A stretch of DNA of 64,000 bases from Phaseolus vulgaris (taxonomy: Eukaryota > Streptophyta > Magnoliopsida > Fabales > Fabaceae). Of this stretch, positions 11,201 through 23,149 are shown in pieces. Position numbers and translations under genes: made by a program. Numbering within the stretch: the stretch's first letter is position 1; every line of letters begins with the position of its first letter. The notes below the pieces were generated by a model. That model worked only from the letters and a program-made list of their open reading frames with translations, was not told where the DNA came from and ran no database searches. The DNA is taken from contig NC_023758.2 of the NCBI RefSeq assembly GCF_000499845.2, positions 8,967,227-9,031,226 on the forward strand. Direction: 5' to 3'.

Positions 11201-12440
11201 ACTCTAATTGAAGAATTCTGGCAAACACACCTGAGTTTGTGGGCTCATTTGATCTACCAGTAGCTCTGAAATAAATATTCTGGGCAGAGGTCCATTAATG
11301 CCACTACCACTGCCAGCCTGTGAATCTGCAGGAGGAGAAAACCACAGTGCCCTCAACTTTTTTGCTGGAAACCTTAACTCCTCTCTCTGACTATAGCCAT
11401 AATCCAGAAAAAAGCTAGCCATTGAATCAATTCCATAACCATTCACCTAATTAAGGGCAACAATACACATGAATGAGCTAATCAGATATAATCAAATCAC
11501 ACAGAAAAGTCTACAACTGGAAGGAAGTAAAGCCAAGAGAAATACCCCAAATGTCCTGAATGCAAGATGATCATAGCATATCGAGTTGTTCTCAACAGAG
11601 TGAACAAGTTCTAATATGGCCTTTGCAGTAGGATTTCTGTTCAAGTAAACGGATTGCATACTTTCCAACACACCCCTGAAAAAACCTTCACCCCCCTGCA
11701 CGAAGACAGACAATAAGATCTCAAGTTTCACTTTTGTATTTTTATTTTGAAAACTGTCTTCTATAACTATTTCTAACTAGTCGACAAACAATTTCTCATC
11801 CAAATCTATGAAGTTTTGAACTTTTTTTCCAAGACGAGAGTTTGGAAACAAAAAAATAAATAAATAAACAAATGGGAGATAGTTTCTCATCTTTTTTTCT
11901 TCGAATACTTTGTTCCAAGTATTTTGGGGACAAGACAAACTTTTAGTAAACAAAAAAAACTTATAAATGTCATCGGGAGACAAAACACAAAATTGTTTGT
12001 AAGAACAGCAATCAAACAGGCCATACTATCACTATTAGCATCACGGATATCAAGAATCAAATTCCCTTTTCTCTTCGAAAATAAAACACTACAAATAATA
12101 ATTCAAGAAACACCAAACCAAGTCCTTTGGGGAATACATGATATTATAACACCAAGCACTAGAAAGAAGACATAATTTTGGGTTCAGTATGAAAAACAAC
12201 GTGAAACAAGAAATCCTGTCATGATTATTAAAAAAATGGAACCTGAATTGATGATCTCTGGGAAGCATGCTGTGATTGGGAGTTACAAGATACGTGAAGG
12301 GTTCTTAAGGCCAAGTGCCCCGGGGAAGATGGGTGTTTCATTGGAACCAAATTCCAGAAATTGGGTTTGGAAGGGACAGAGGTTGTTCTGGTGAAAGAGA
12401 AGAAAGGTGACAAAGTTGAGGACTTGGTAGTTGCAAACAT
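8255..12440 (-). CDS. FLO7: DUF1338 protein, FLO7/HglS-like 2-oxoadipate dioxygenase/decarboxylase, plastid-type
   Basis: Seven exons join in frame to 364 codons plus stop: 12440-12243, 11695-11546, 11446-11231, 9662-9541, 9433-9276, 8680-8526, 8350-8255. All introns are GT-AG. Residues 1-66 are Ser/Thr/Pro-rich and basic with almost no acidic residues, as in a plastid transit peptide. The rest matches the DUF1338 family: YDHLAFRTFG (His109, Arg113), ALNHVTISTHR (His244) and SYIEFAERL (Glu316). These correspond to the metal-binding His/His/Glu and substrate arginine of bacterial HglS, an Fe(II) enzyme turning 2-oxoadipate into D-2-hydroxyglutarate in lysine breakdown. The rice relative FLO7 affects endosperm starch. 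The start ATG (CACCATGT) opens exon 1. No lesion was seen. Intron 3 is 1.57 kb and carries repeat-like sequence. The family is clear; the enzyme role is inferred from it. Confidence 0.9.
10590..10915. repeat. Repeat-like sequence inside intron 3 of the DUF1338 gene
   Basis: Phrases of the type ggtccctacat recur at about 10650, 10682, 10785, 10814 and 10848, each followed by an A/T-rich stretch. This wording is common in plant interspersed repeats. I could not find clear ends or a target duplication, so no family is assigned. Confidence 0.3.
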
Positions 12441-13076
12441 GGTGAAGTTTTAGTTTATGAGAGAGACTTCATGCAACTTCAATCTTATGAATCACCATTC
12501 ACAGCGGCGGAGAACTACATTCATATCATGTACGCAGTTTCGCATTTTCATTTGCCTTTTCTGTCCATCATCATAATAATAATTATTCCATTTCTTTCCT
12601 TTTTGTATTATCTGTCTTTCATACTATATTCTTTTTTATTCTATCTTTCTATTATTATACCTTTTTAATTTTTTTAATTTTTTATTTTTATTTTTCATTC
12701 AACTACCTGCTATATTAATGTGAATCACGATCTCATATTTTTTAAGCAAATCGATTATGATCAATTTTCGATTTTAATTATCCCAACTTTTGTGACAAAT
12801 ATATAACAGTCCTAAAGCACGATTTTATAAGAAAAAAATTAAATATTACAAGAAAATTTATATTAATTGAAAGTATAAAAAATATTACAGTGTCACATAG
12901 TTTTTTTGTATTCATAAGATTTAACACATTACCATTTTTACAATAATCCATACCATACCAGTACTTCATGAAATTTGCTAAACCATTTATAGTGAGAAGA
13001 TAATGGTATAATTTAACAGAAACATTAACTGAAATTTGATTAACTTTAAAAAGATGCGTAGAACTTAATATGAATA

Positions 13077-13122
13077 AAAGAAGATGGGATTGATAACTAA
13101 AAGAAGATGGGATTGATAACTA
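13077..13122. repeat. 23-bp perfect tandem duplication
   Basis: The unit starts aaaagaagatgggattgata and is repeated twice without change. It looks like a recent local slippage duplication in intergenic DNA. Confidence 0.8.
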
Positions 13123-15442
13123 AAATACAAAATACACATATATGAACTTAAGTAAAAGAAAATTATTTTTTAAAAGTTAAATTATAAATTGTAAATAGTA
13201 TAATAGATATTCGAAATTAAATCTTTAGAAAATCGAATTCTCAAATGTAAATAAATAATGTTGTCGAATATTAAAAACCCAGTCAAAATTCTGTTTTTTG
13301 GGAATCTAATTACGATGAGATTTTCCAATTTTTAATGAAAAAGAGATTAAAAATTTAGAGATAATTTTTTTTTAAAAAAAAAACTTTACCGGAATTAGCC
13401 GGAATTAGGTTTGTTAAAGACCGAATTCCAATCATTCACAAATTCAGTTTATAAGGAATCAAATTCTCAGTAAACATCTCTATTCTGATAAATAATATTG
13501 ATTATTTGCAAAAAAATATATTTTTTAAAATAGGTTTATTGTGAAAAAAAAATCGTAAATAGAATTGATGAAATTAATTTAATATAAAAATAGAAAAGAA
13601 ATAAAATTATGTAAAGATGGAAAAAATATGTATAATGAATTATCTTACTTAAAAATGAAATATTTTAGAGTATTATATACTCTTATAATTATTAGGAAAC
13701 ACTAATAATCAACAATAATAGATCACAATGTAACATTCATAATGAGTTTTAAGTATTTTTTATCACAACAATTTAATTTTACCTAAGTAATATTTCTGGC
13801 TTTATTTTACATGACCCTCACTTTCTTGTACATAATCTTAAAAAGACATAAATGAATGAATGAAAAGAAAGAATGGAAAGTGTAGCGAGTGAGATGGAGA
13901 GCGCGTGAGGCAATCCAGAAGAGTCTTGTACGACATGAGATGGTTCCGTTGGGTGTGGCATGTCTTGTGGATGACACGTCATCCTTATGATGCGGATTAG
14001 ACAGACAGCTTAGAATGTGTCACATAAATGTGTCCTTATCTCTTCTTCTTCGTCATCCAAACAGCACTCATACACCTAAGATTATTCAATTAGGGATGAA
14101 TAATAATCGCTCTATTATTTTTTTCATTGCATTTTATTTAATTAGGCTTCTCCATTAGTAAAAATATATTTACATATACTTTTATATAATTATCATGTTC
14201 TTCTAAGAAACTTTGTAATTTCAACACTCATCACAACATAGCTTTCTAGGAAAAAATATATTAATTGTGTTCCAACATTTCACTGTATTAAATTAAATCA
14301 TCACAATAATTATAACTTATAACTGGAGAATGAATAAAAAAACTATCTTTTACAGATATCCTGTATTTAGTTTGTTTACTTAAATTTACAATTTTGTGGT
14401 TTTTAGGACCTATTATTAATGCTTAATTTTCAGTAGTTGAATATTGATACAGGATAATGTTTATAAAAATATGCCACTTTTTTTCGTAATGTAAAAAATA
14501 GCAATTTCTTTTATCTCATAACCACCGACAATATGTTAAATTTTCTTTTTAATTATTTCTTACAAATATGTTATTTTTTATTTTTTGTAGATATATTAGT
14601 TTTTAAAAATATATCATTTTTTATCTTAATCTGGTGGCATCATACGATGACAAAAATATCTTATAAAATGGTACGCTATCGTTTATTAATTTGATACACA
14701 TATAACATCATTATCATAACTAACCATGGATATTTAAAGTGGAAAAAATAATTAAAATGAAAAAAAAATAGCAAAAGGAGTGAAATATAAAATAACCCCT
14801 ATTTGTTAAAGATTAAAATTTTATTTATTTATTTAGAAAGTTATTTAAACTAAGAAAATACTCGTTTAATATAAATAAATTTAGAATAGGTAAAATAAAA
14901 GTTTATTCTGTACATTTTCTGTAGACTTGTTGGAGGATGCATGAGAGTTGTAGTTATCCATGCGATTTCTGATACTTCTGACTGATGGATATATATATCG
15001 TTTTGGCATGCTTAACTTAGAAATTTTTTGGCCCTCTCATCGTCTTTATATAAATTTCTTCCTCGACCATACCTTCATGAGGCACCCAATATGGACATAC
15101 CTTCACGAGGCACCCAATAAATTATGTGAAAACACGTTTTTGTCCCTAATAAATTTCTAAATTCCACACATTTCACCTTCTCCTTTTTCATCCTGCGCCA
15201 CCCTAAACATCCTATTTGCAATCGTTCAAGCATCGGGGTGGTTATTTACACTCTTTCAGAACATTTCATAGACTGTTTGTTTCATGGAGATTTGGGTTGG
15301 TTCTATCGTTAAAAAGATTGATTTTCACTTTGAAAAGATGTTTTTGATCTAAAATTACATTCTGATTGGAAAATCAAGAAGTCAAACATTCGATTCTCCA
15401 ATAATTTTCTAATTCAAAATGTAAATTTGGAAACACCTTTAA

Positions 15443-15553
15443 GATTGGGGTTGGGCTTTTAAGACCATAACATTGTAATATGAATTGTAAAACTTTCTAG
15501 ATTGGGTTGATAAGACAATAACATTGAACTCTGAATTGCAAAACTCATAATGT
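15443..15553. repeat. Imperfect tandem repeat, two units of about 55 bp
   Basis: Unit one starts gattggggttggg and unit two gattgggttgataag. Both continue with a near-identical stretch around ataacattg and gaattg(t/c)aaaact. No coding role is supported. Confidence 0.55.
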
Positions 15554-15710
15554 TTATCTGAAACCAAAAACATATTCTGGAGTAAACAATTCAGAATGAT
15601 TTCAAATATGTATATACTTTTTATATTGGCTAATCTGAAATGTTTCTTCAAATTCAAAAATAAGTTATGAATTGTCCAATCTATAAAAAATATACACATT
15701 TGAAATTATT

Positions 15711-15752
15711 CTGGATTGTGTAGTTTGTGGATCTTCAGATTACACAATCCAG
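15711..15752. repeat. Perfect 12-bp stem hairpin
   Basis: CTGGATTGTGTA at 15711-15722 pairs with TACACAATCCAG at 15741-15752 across an 18-base loop. It has no U-tract or neighbouring gene, so no terminator function is claimed. It could be the core of a decayed inverted-repeat element. Confidence 0.6.
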
Positions 15753-16429
15753 ACTATAATCTGAACCACATCATAATATACTAGAAACAAAAAAAAAAAT
15801 CATCACAAACAGACACTTTCGACTACCACACTCATCACAAACAACTACGAAACATCACAAACCACCTGAGAACTCAAGATCAAATCAACCACCACCGTAT
15901 CCTTCACCAATCTCTGCATGCACCAACCTCACTCACCTTCACAACCAAAATTTCATAAACTTTTTTGGAGAAAAGTATTTTTGGAATTAAAAAAATTAGA
16001 GGGGTATCACAAGAAAATGTGGAGAAGAGTTAAAAAAAAAAATCTTTTTGAATTTCATTATAATATCTTTTAAATTTTATCCCTTGCTTGCTTCTATAAA
16101 TGAAAAAATACATATTGTAAAACATGAAACAAGAAGAAATAAATAAAAATAAAAAATAAAAAACACCATAAATTATTTATTTGAAAATGAAAACAATATG
16201 AGAAAATTAGTATATAGTCAATTATATACGTAAATATAATATAGTATTTAAAACGTATCAATTATATTTAGGAATAATTAATTATGTTATAGATATTATA
16301 TTAGATTTGTATGCATAATTAATTATAAAAAATTAACTAGTTAAAACAAACTTTTTATGATGGTTCAAACATATTATTTTATGTCATTTTTAGAACTGAC
16401 ATGGATATAGACGACATAGGAAGTATGTG

Positions 16430-17870
16430 TTTTTTATGACAGTTGTCCATTGTTCTTGAACCTCTTGTAACACTTCCAACATCAATGGAGATGGATCACT
16501 GAATATCTACATAATGAATTGAAGATGAAATTAACATTTAGCACATTTAACATATTTATCATATTTGGGTTAATTGTATATTACCTCTTTCCACGAGTCC
16601 CTAATGTTAGCAGATATGATTTTATGCACATGTCTCATCACATAATATTCCTCATCCATAGCTTCCCGGTTGATGTGAGCACTACAAGTTAAATACATAT
16701 GTTATAATATAATAATTTATACATTACAATTTAATCTATTAAGATGAATGACTTACATTTGGTGCAATATATTGTAGCTTCTTTATGATAACATGTGGAA
16801 GTCCTTACAACCTTAGATGAGCTTCCATAACTCTATAAATAGTTATATACATTAAATTTTTATTAATTATAAAATCATATAACATAGAAAACAAAATAAT
16901 AGAAAACTTACACATCTAGTATATTTATAATTGCCAAACTATTAATTTTCTTGTTCAATGAACACAAGAGATTGTCGAGGAATAATTATTATCAATTGTC
17001 AATGACCCCTACAAGATGAAATAATATACTATTAGTTACAAATAACTTTTACATAGATGTGCATTAATTTATAAATGTATACTTACTGATGCAAGTAAGG
17101 TACCAATTACACATCTTTGTTTCCATTTTGAAATGTTTCTATTAAATACATATGCACCTCACTAGCTTTATTCCCAACACTCTGAATGACAACAAGGTCA
17201 AGGAATCCATATATGTAAACATTTTTTTTTCTCAATGCAGGGATTATCTAAATACCTTGAACATGGAAAAAAAAATATTGTTATAATAACATACTGAATA
17301 TATTAAAACTTATTAAAAATTAATATTAGAAACTTACTTACATTAACCAAAGTTGTATTATTGATACACATAACATATAAGTATCCGTGAGAATATCAAA
17401 GATATCTCTTTCACATAGAAAAAAAAAGGATGTTTTTAGTCATGCCTACAACTTCGAGTTGCATATCTAATTGTATAAATTGCATCTCGATAGTCGTTGT
17501 CATTACACCAAGTTGCTGAAAAGTACTTGGATGTTGTTGTGAATGATTCACAACTTCCTTTTCTTTTTTTAATATTATTCTATACATAAAAAATTAAATA
17601 ACATTAGTATATATATTAATTTAATTAATTATAATACTTACAAAAAATATATGCATAATTAAAACAAGTAAAGAAAATTACCCTCAATATAATCGGTTTT
17701 GCTAATCTAGCTAGCCAAAGAATAAAATTTCCAAAGGCCTATCCCACCGTCTGAACCTCCTCAGTAGGCACAGGGATTCGAGCAACAACATCTCAAACAT
17801 CTACAACAACCACTCTTATCATATCATCTGCAATTGTCTAGTGATGGAGGGTTGACCCTAACATATACAT
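16430..17870 (-). pseudogene. CACTA ORF1-like (plant transposase accessory) pseudogene
   Basis: On the minus strand several exon-like pieces can be read. One at about 17850-17690 contains TIADDMIRVVVVDV, VARIPVPTEEVQTVG and AFGNFILWLARLAKPI. One at about 17560-17420 is a coiled-coil-like stretch (HPSTFQQLGVMTTTIEMQF). Another at about 16680-16580 reads NREAMDEEYYVMRHVHKI, and the next at about 16500-16440 reads FSDPSPLMLEVLQEVQEQW. Such phrases occur in proteins encoded beside CACTA transposases in plants. Stops interrupt the pieces and the DDE transposase itself is not visible. I am fairly sure it is transposon-derived and less sure of the exact family. Confidence 0.5.
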
Positions 17871-18553
17871 TTTCCCTAAGGCAACCGAATAATGTAATTG
17901 AAAGAATAATTTTGTTCATATATTAATGAAAAGTTGTTAGTTAAATATATATGTCGATATATATTAATCTGTTATAATAGAATATATGTGAGTATACACA
18001 GAGCTATTAGTTAAATAAATATATGCATAAATTTGTTAGTTGAATATATGTGAGTATACACAGAGCTGTTAGTTAAATAAATATATGCATAAAGTTGTTA
18101 GTTGAATATATGAAGTTGTTAAATAAGTAGAGAGCACCTGAGAATAAAGGTGCACAAGATTCTCTTCTGTTGTTAGCACCGTGAGTAAAGGTGCCCGTGG
18201 ACAGAATATTTTCCTGTTGTTAACACCCAAACATGAAAGGTGCACGTGAGCAAGGGATATTCTGTTATTATTTTATGCTTTTAGTAGAGATTATATTCTC
18301 GTGAGTGAAAGTTGTTAGAGGAATAACTATAAAAGGGGCTTGAGACTCCTAGTAAAGGTACGCTGTTTTTGAGTACTAAAGACTAAAATTGATTATTGTT
18401 TTGTATTCTCTCACTGACTTGATCGTCGAAGTGTGATCAACAGGTAGAGCTCCCTCTGCTTCAGCGGAGCGTTGTTCAAAGTGCAACAAAAAGAGACAGG
18501 CAAGAAGCGGAGCTTGCCCATCCAATCCAACTGAGGGTGAATCGGCGAGAACA
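17842..18553 (+). mobile_element. LTR of a Tat-type Ty3/gypsy family, plus orientation, probably solo
   Basis: Starts TGATGGAG and ends GCGAGAACA. It has a TATAAAA box at 18328-18334 and a conserved segment, gacttgatcgtcgaagtg, near 18417 that is shared with the LTRs at 19314-20069 and 24054-24685. No primer site follows the right end and no pol is attached in this orientation, so it appears to be solo or truncated. The 5-bp flanks (TCTAG and TTATA) do not match, which suggests rearrangement at one edge. About 40 bp near its 5' end are absent from its relative at 24054. Confidence 0.7.
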
Positions 18554-18796
18554 TTATACATAGAAAATTTCTCTCTTGTAATTTTTTACATTTGAAGTAT
18601 ATGATAAATTAATTGAGTTTGTATGAGATTAAGTGTTTTAGAAATTTGATAATGTTATCTTAATTTTTTATTTTGGAGAATTTTTTCCTATGGTTATGGT
18701 AAATCAATTGTATTCGTAAAGGAATCTAAAGGTGGGTATTAACCGTTGTTTATAAATGGAGGTTATGTACCATAAAGTTAGACACATTCATTCAAA

Positions 18797-18798
<2 letters not shown>

Positions 18799-18833
<35 letters not shown>
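18799..18833. repeat. (AT)n microsatellite
   Basis: An uninterrupted alternating A/T run of about 35 bases inside the CACTA-type block. Confidence 0.9.
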
Positions 18834-18836
<3 letters not shown>

Positions 18837-18969
18837 ATAAAATATATTACAAACACGAATATGTATTCCTATCTATCTAGTCCTTATACTATTCATTAGT
18901 TATCCTAGAGTTATAGTAATTAACAAAATATGTGGTCCAAACATTTCTCACATAATCTAGGGCTTCCAA

Positions 18970-19053
18970 AGGAAACAAACTGCAATGGGCGAGACTCAAA
19001 GCCAAGTCCCTTCACTGACCAAAGAAGCTTTAACCACTACATCAGACAAGTTC
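18970..19053 (-). other. Second tRNA-like module, minus strand
   Basis: On the minus strand TGATGTAGTGG (A-box-like) is followed about 41 bases later by a degenerate B box (GCTTTGAGTCT) and then cgcccattgcagtttgtttc. It matches the module at 2015-2095 over roughly 80 bases with substitutions, and it occupies the same place within a CACTA-type block. Confidence 0.4.
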
Positions 19054-19313
19054 CTTTGTCATATTATGATTTTTATTATACTTATTATTATTATTAATAT
19101 CATTTATATTATTAATATCATATAATTTATTAATATTATTAATATAATTTATATAATTTATATTATTAATATTATTAATATAATTTATTTTATTAATATT
19201 ATTCATAATATAAATATTTTAAAAGTATTAATATCATTTATATTATTAATATTAAATATTATTAATATTAATACTATTATTACTAATAATATTATTAAAT
19301 TATTAATATTAAT

Positions 19314-20069
19314 TGTACCGGACCAGAGCGCTGGGCTCGATGCTCAGCTGATTGGACATCGACACCTGTGTGAAGCAGGTCAGCTCGGTGGTCTAATCGA
19401 GTTAATGGGCCATGTAAGTGGACCCCAGGAATGCGTGTGTTGAAATCTATATATATGTAAAGCCTGATCAGCGAGAAAGGGCATGTGGTGTGTATAGTAC
19501 ATTCGGGTCTAGCACAAGTAAATATTCCCTGAAGACACCTAGGCCTAAGAGCACTAGGGTTTTTGGGGATAAGCTGCATGCATGATACGTGAAGGCTAGA
19601 ACGCCTACAGTAAACAGATGGGCCCATAATGCTGGTATGTGAGTTGGTACCCTGGCGGCCATGTTGTTAAGATTATGCACTCCAATGAGGGAGATTATGG
19701 GAGGTTGTTGCACTAAGATTGGGCACATTGTAACAGACTCTCCTCCTACCAAACTTATTTTCACTCGAGATAAGGTTCTCGTGAGAGAAGGGTAGTTACA
19801 AGGAGTAACCTAAGAGTATTATAAAAGGGACTTGAGATCCCTGGTAAAGACACACCGTTTCTAAGACTGAAACTACTTGCTTATTTACTCATTGTTTATT
19901 AACCCAGTACTGACTTGATCGTCGAAGTGCAATCAACAGGTACGACTCCCTCTGTTTCAAACGGAGTCGCGTTCCAACATTCTAAAGAAAGAGCAAATTC
20001 TAGCAAAGGTAGACAGAGTCCCAACCTGTTCCCAGAGTCAACTGACGACCAGGTCAACCGACAAGAACA
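19314..20069 (+). mobile_element. Solo LTR, 756 bp, TTAAT target duplication
   Basis: Begins TGTACCGGACC and ends ...CAAGAACA. It is flanked by TTAAT at 19309-19313 and 20070-20074, a perfect 5-bp duplication. A TATA box (ttataaaa, 19819-19826) and the shared gacttgatcgtcgaagtg segment identify it as an LTR related to those at 17842 and 24054. It lies inside A/T triplet repeats of the CACTA-type block and has no internal region, so it is a solo LTR formed by LTR-LTR recombination. Confidence 0.85.
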
Positions 20070-20412
20070 TTAATATTAATAAAAATATTAATATCAATAT
20101 TATCACTAATATCATATGTATGTAAAAATCCGTATGCAACGCTTACTTTAGATACGGATCCAAATCCGTATGTAATGCTTACTTTACATACGGATCTGGA
20201 TGCGTATGTAATGCTTAGCTTACATACGGATTTCCGTATGTAAAAATCTGTATGTAATGCTCACTTTTTATACGGATCCAGATCCGTATGTAACGCTCAC
20301 TTTACATACGGATTCAAATCCGTATGTAAAATTTGTATGTAATGCTCACTTTACATACGAATTTGAATCCGTATGTAATAATTGGTATGTAAATAGCAAA
20401 TTTCTTGTAGTG

Positions 20413-21479
20413 ATTTGTATCCAAAAGTTTGTGAAATATTTTGTGTAAAGACTTTAACATGTTCCCAATGCTTCGTAAAAAGGTAGGTCCTAATTTCAAC
20501 TAAGTTATAAATTTCAAAAGCCAAGACATTTATATGTTTGACAACTTGTTTCAGGGCTAATTTTGCTCTCAGATTTAAATTTTCTACACCCAATTCCCTT
20601 GGTGTTTTAGCCTAAAACTTTTACCATATCTTTTTTCGTATGTTAACAACCTCCAGTTAAAATTCTAGCTTAAAATTTGCTGTAGAATAATTACCATAAA
20701 TTTTAGAATAAAATCTACGAGTTCTGAAACCAGTTTCTCCTTTGCTTGCATTTTTATAGAGGGATCCTTGAGAAAACTTCTGATCTTACTTCAGTTCAAA
20801 GGAAGAAAATCAAAACACGACATTTACAGCTTTACCAAACACATTTACTTGTCCTTGTAATTTTTGTATCATAAAATTTTGCATCTTTTAGATTTTTGCC
20901 CCGAGTACTCATTTTCTTTTCCTTGTTTGGGAAAATGCTTCCATATGCAATCTTACTAAACTTTGTAAAAGCATCGTGCATTAGTGTGGAAGTGTGTTAG
21001 TAAGCTCTCAGTGTTCATTGCACTATCATAATAAGACTCGCCTAACATACTACTTTTGCATTTTCTTCTTGCTGTCTTTATTGTTTTCTTCCTTTATTCT
21101 TTTCCTTGCTTTTACGTTTTTGTGATACTTTAGGGTTTTCTTTTCATGGGACTAGATAAAAATTTCTTTGGTTTTTAAGAGCATTTCCATATTACATAAT
21201 TCTTTCCTGTTTTCCAAAATTGTTTTGAAATTTTCTTTTGGAAACTTTTGTGAGATATCTTTAAGGTAAACTCTGGCTAGGAAAGCCTTGGTACTTAAGA
21301 AGTCCTTGTGACTCACTTTGCTTTTCTGGAAGTGAACCTGAAACTTTCTCACTTTTGCTTCTTTTACTAAACTTCACCCATAAAATTGTTCTAAACAAAA
21401 TTTGTTACTTTGAAATTTTTTGGGCTCACTCTAGTTGATTTCTTTCAAACAATTGTAAATTTTTTTTTTACAATCAACC
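20413..21479. other. Spacer, probably leader of the following degenerate ORF
   Basis: No gene is supported. The right part is pyrimidine-rich and resembles the untranslated leader that precedes gag in plant retroelements, but I found no LTR or primer site here. Confidence 0.3.
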
Positions 21480-22970
21480 ATGAGTGAACCATTTTATCAG
21501 TTTGGTGTCCATGGCATTATACATGCTCAAACCCAACATGTTCTCCGCTTCCAACTAGACCAACAGACTAAAAATATTTATGAGATAAAGGAACTCCTTA
21601 TATAATATAAACAAACTCAGGAAAGTAAACCGCATAGGTTTAGGAGTAAAAATGACACTTCACATAAACTTAGGGGTAGACACGGGGAAGGATATTATCC
21701 ACACACTGAACCTTATAAGCAACCCTATTCTCCAAGTAAAAAGGTATCCTATAATTCCTATATTGTGAAAAAATATTCTTGCTCCTCCTACCCTATGAAG
21801 GATTCCAAAAGGAAAGCTTATTCATCTAAATCACACTTTAGGGAGAAGATTTCTCAAAAAGTTTCTTTTGTTGATCCTATTGTACCATCTTACACACTTG
21901 AAACTTCTTTTCCTTCTCCCTCTCTTATATCTTCCCTTCCTAATAAAGATATTCTACCTATATCTCCACAACCTTTAGATTTTTATGATCATAGTCAGGA
22001 ACAACAATTTTTTGAAAGTTCTTCCACTGACAAAGTTTGTTCAACACATCATGATGATAACAATTCCATTAATATTGGCCTTTCTTTCCATGAAATAGAA
22101 ATTTTTGAAACTCCAGTTTTGGAATCTAAAAACGAAACCGGACTCAAAGAAAATTCTTTGTCTAAAGTTGAACCAAACATTAAACATTTTTTCTCCTTAG
22201 ACCAATCTTGTGCGAAGTTACTTGATGCTAACCTTTTGGACCCATTGCCAATGAGAAAAGCGAAATGGAAAAATCAGGCGAGATAGAACCTAGACAAGAT
22301 AATGATTTTTTTGAAGAGTTGACAAAAGAAACATCTCCATCCCTAGAAACTCAAAAGGAGGTACCTAAACTTATAGGGACACTTACCATACAACCTCTTA
22401 CAAATCTAGGCTACGATAAACCATAAATAGAGATATCTTCTAAAGAGTTGATTGTTATTGAGCATATAGGAGAGAAGTCTAGTTCTAGTATTGTTCATAT
22501 TCTTTCCAATGACTCTTTCTTTGATTCCAATATTTTGTTTAAAAATGTTAATCAACTTCATACTTTCCATAGAGAAAATGATTTTCATCATACCTGTTAT
22601 TTTGTTCAAAGGTTTTTATCTTATGGACAACTATCAAGTTATACCTTTGTTTATTTAAATGTTGAAATACAACATAAATACCCATTTTCCATAATTTAAA
22701 AATCTTTTCCTTCAACATGATGGGGATTTAATTGTGAGTCAACAAGTTAAAGTCAAGCCTTCTTTAGGATATTATGCTAAAATATTTTCATTCCATTATT
22801 CCTGTAGAAGCTTGTGAGATTTTATTCAACAACCCTAGGAATTTTTCTAGTGCTTTTTTTTATACTAGAGTTGTTTTCCTCAACTTACTTTCACTAAAAA
22901 AGGCAATAACTTTGTAACTAGTTTTCCTTTTGAAAATCTTTTGTCTAAAGCTAGACAAGACTTTTATTTC
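21480..22970 (+). pseudogene. Unrecognised degenerate ORF, probably retroelement-derived
   Basis: Starting from ATG at 21480, one frame runs to 22286 with a single stop (21603-21605). A frameshift near 22255 moves reading into another frame that runs on to 22699, and coding-like text can be followed to about 22970. The product would be rich in Ser, Lys, Pro and Asp/Glu. It starts MSEPFYQFGVHGIIHAQTQ, is basic near 21650-21870, and reads NIKHFFSLDQSCAKLLDANL near 22180. I do not recognise a catalytic domain. Its position between element fragments and its low-complexity, gag-like composition suggest an accessory or spacer ORF of a large retroelement. The minus-strand gypsy fragment at 22972 cuts it off. 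Confidence 0.4.
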
Positions 22971-23149
22971 TGGGGCCGAGTTACCGACTCTTCCCTAGCC
23001 TTTGTCTTGGGTTTGTTCCTCTTGGCTACGTATGGTACGTCCCTCAAGTCCATTGTCTTCTCGGCTGAGGTTTTATTAACCTGCAAGGGTCAGGCTCGGC
23101 TGCTCTCCTTAAGCCTAGGTTACCTTGAAGACGGGTTGACATTCTTCCT

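Larger units (their letters stand above)
12441..16429. other. A/T-rich intergenic region upstream of the DUF1338 gene
   Basis: No gene is supported here. The first few hundred bases are the minus-strand promoter side of the DUF1338 gene, but no clear TATA box is visible. The region includes a pyrimidine-rich stretch (about 12550-12700), a 23-bp tandem duplication (13077-13122), repeated phrases at 15062-15120 (cataccttcatgaggcaccc and its near copy), an imperfect tandem repeat at 15443-15553 and a hairpin at 15711-15752. Short ORFs are scattered and unconvincing. Confidence 0.5.
16430..20412 (-). mobile_element. CACTA (En/Spm)-type transposon, minus strand, interrupted by two LTRs
   Basis: The right end reads TTTCTTGTAGTG, the inverse of the CACTACAA terminus at 993. 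Inside it lie about 280 bp of palindromic subterminal repeats built on aaatccgtatgtaa and ttacatacgga (20119-20400), then A/T triplet-rich DNA, the tRNA-like module, and a broken ORF1-like gene at 17870-16430. Two foreign LTRs (17842-18553 and 19314-20069) interrupt it. The left terminus was not found, so 16430 is only the last coding-like position. It is an old, immobile copy. Confidence 0.55.

Noticed and set aside
13969..13984. GGATGACACGTCATCC as a bZIP operator for the DUF1338 gene
   Set aside because: It is about 1.5 kb upstream in featureless DNA. A single 16-base near-palindrome with an ACGT core is not enough to claim a site.
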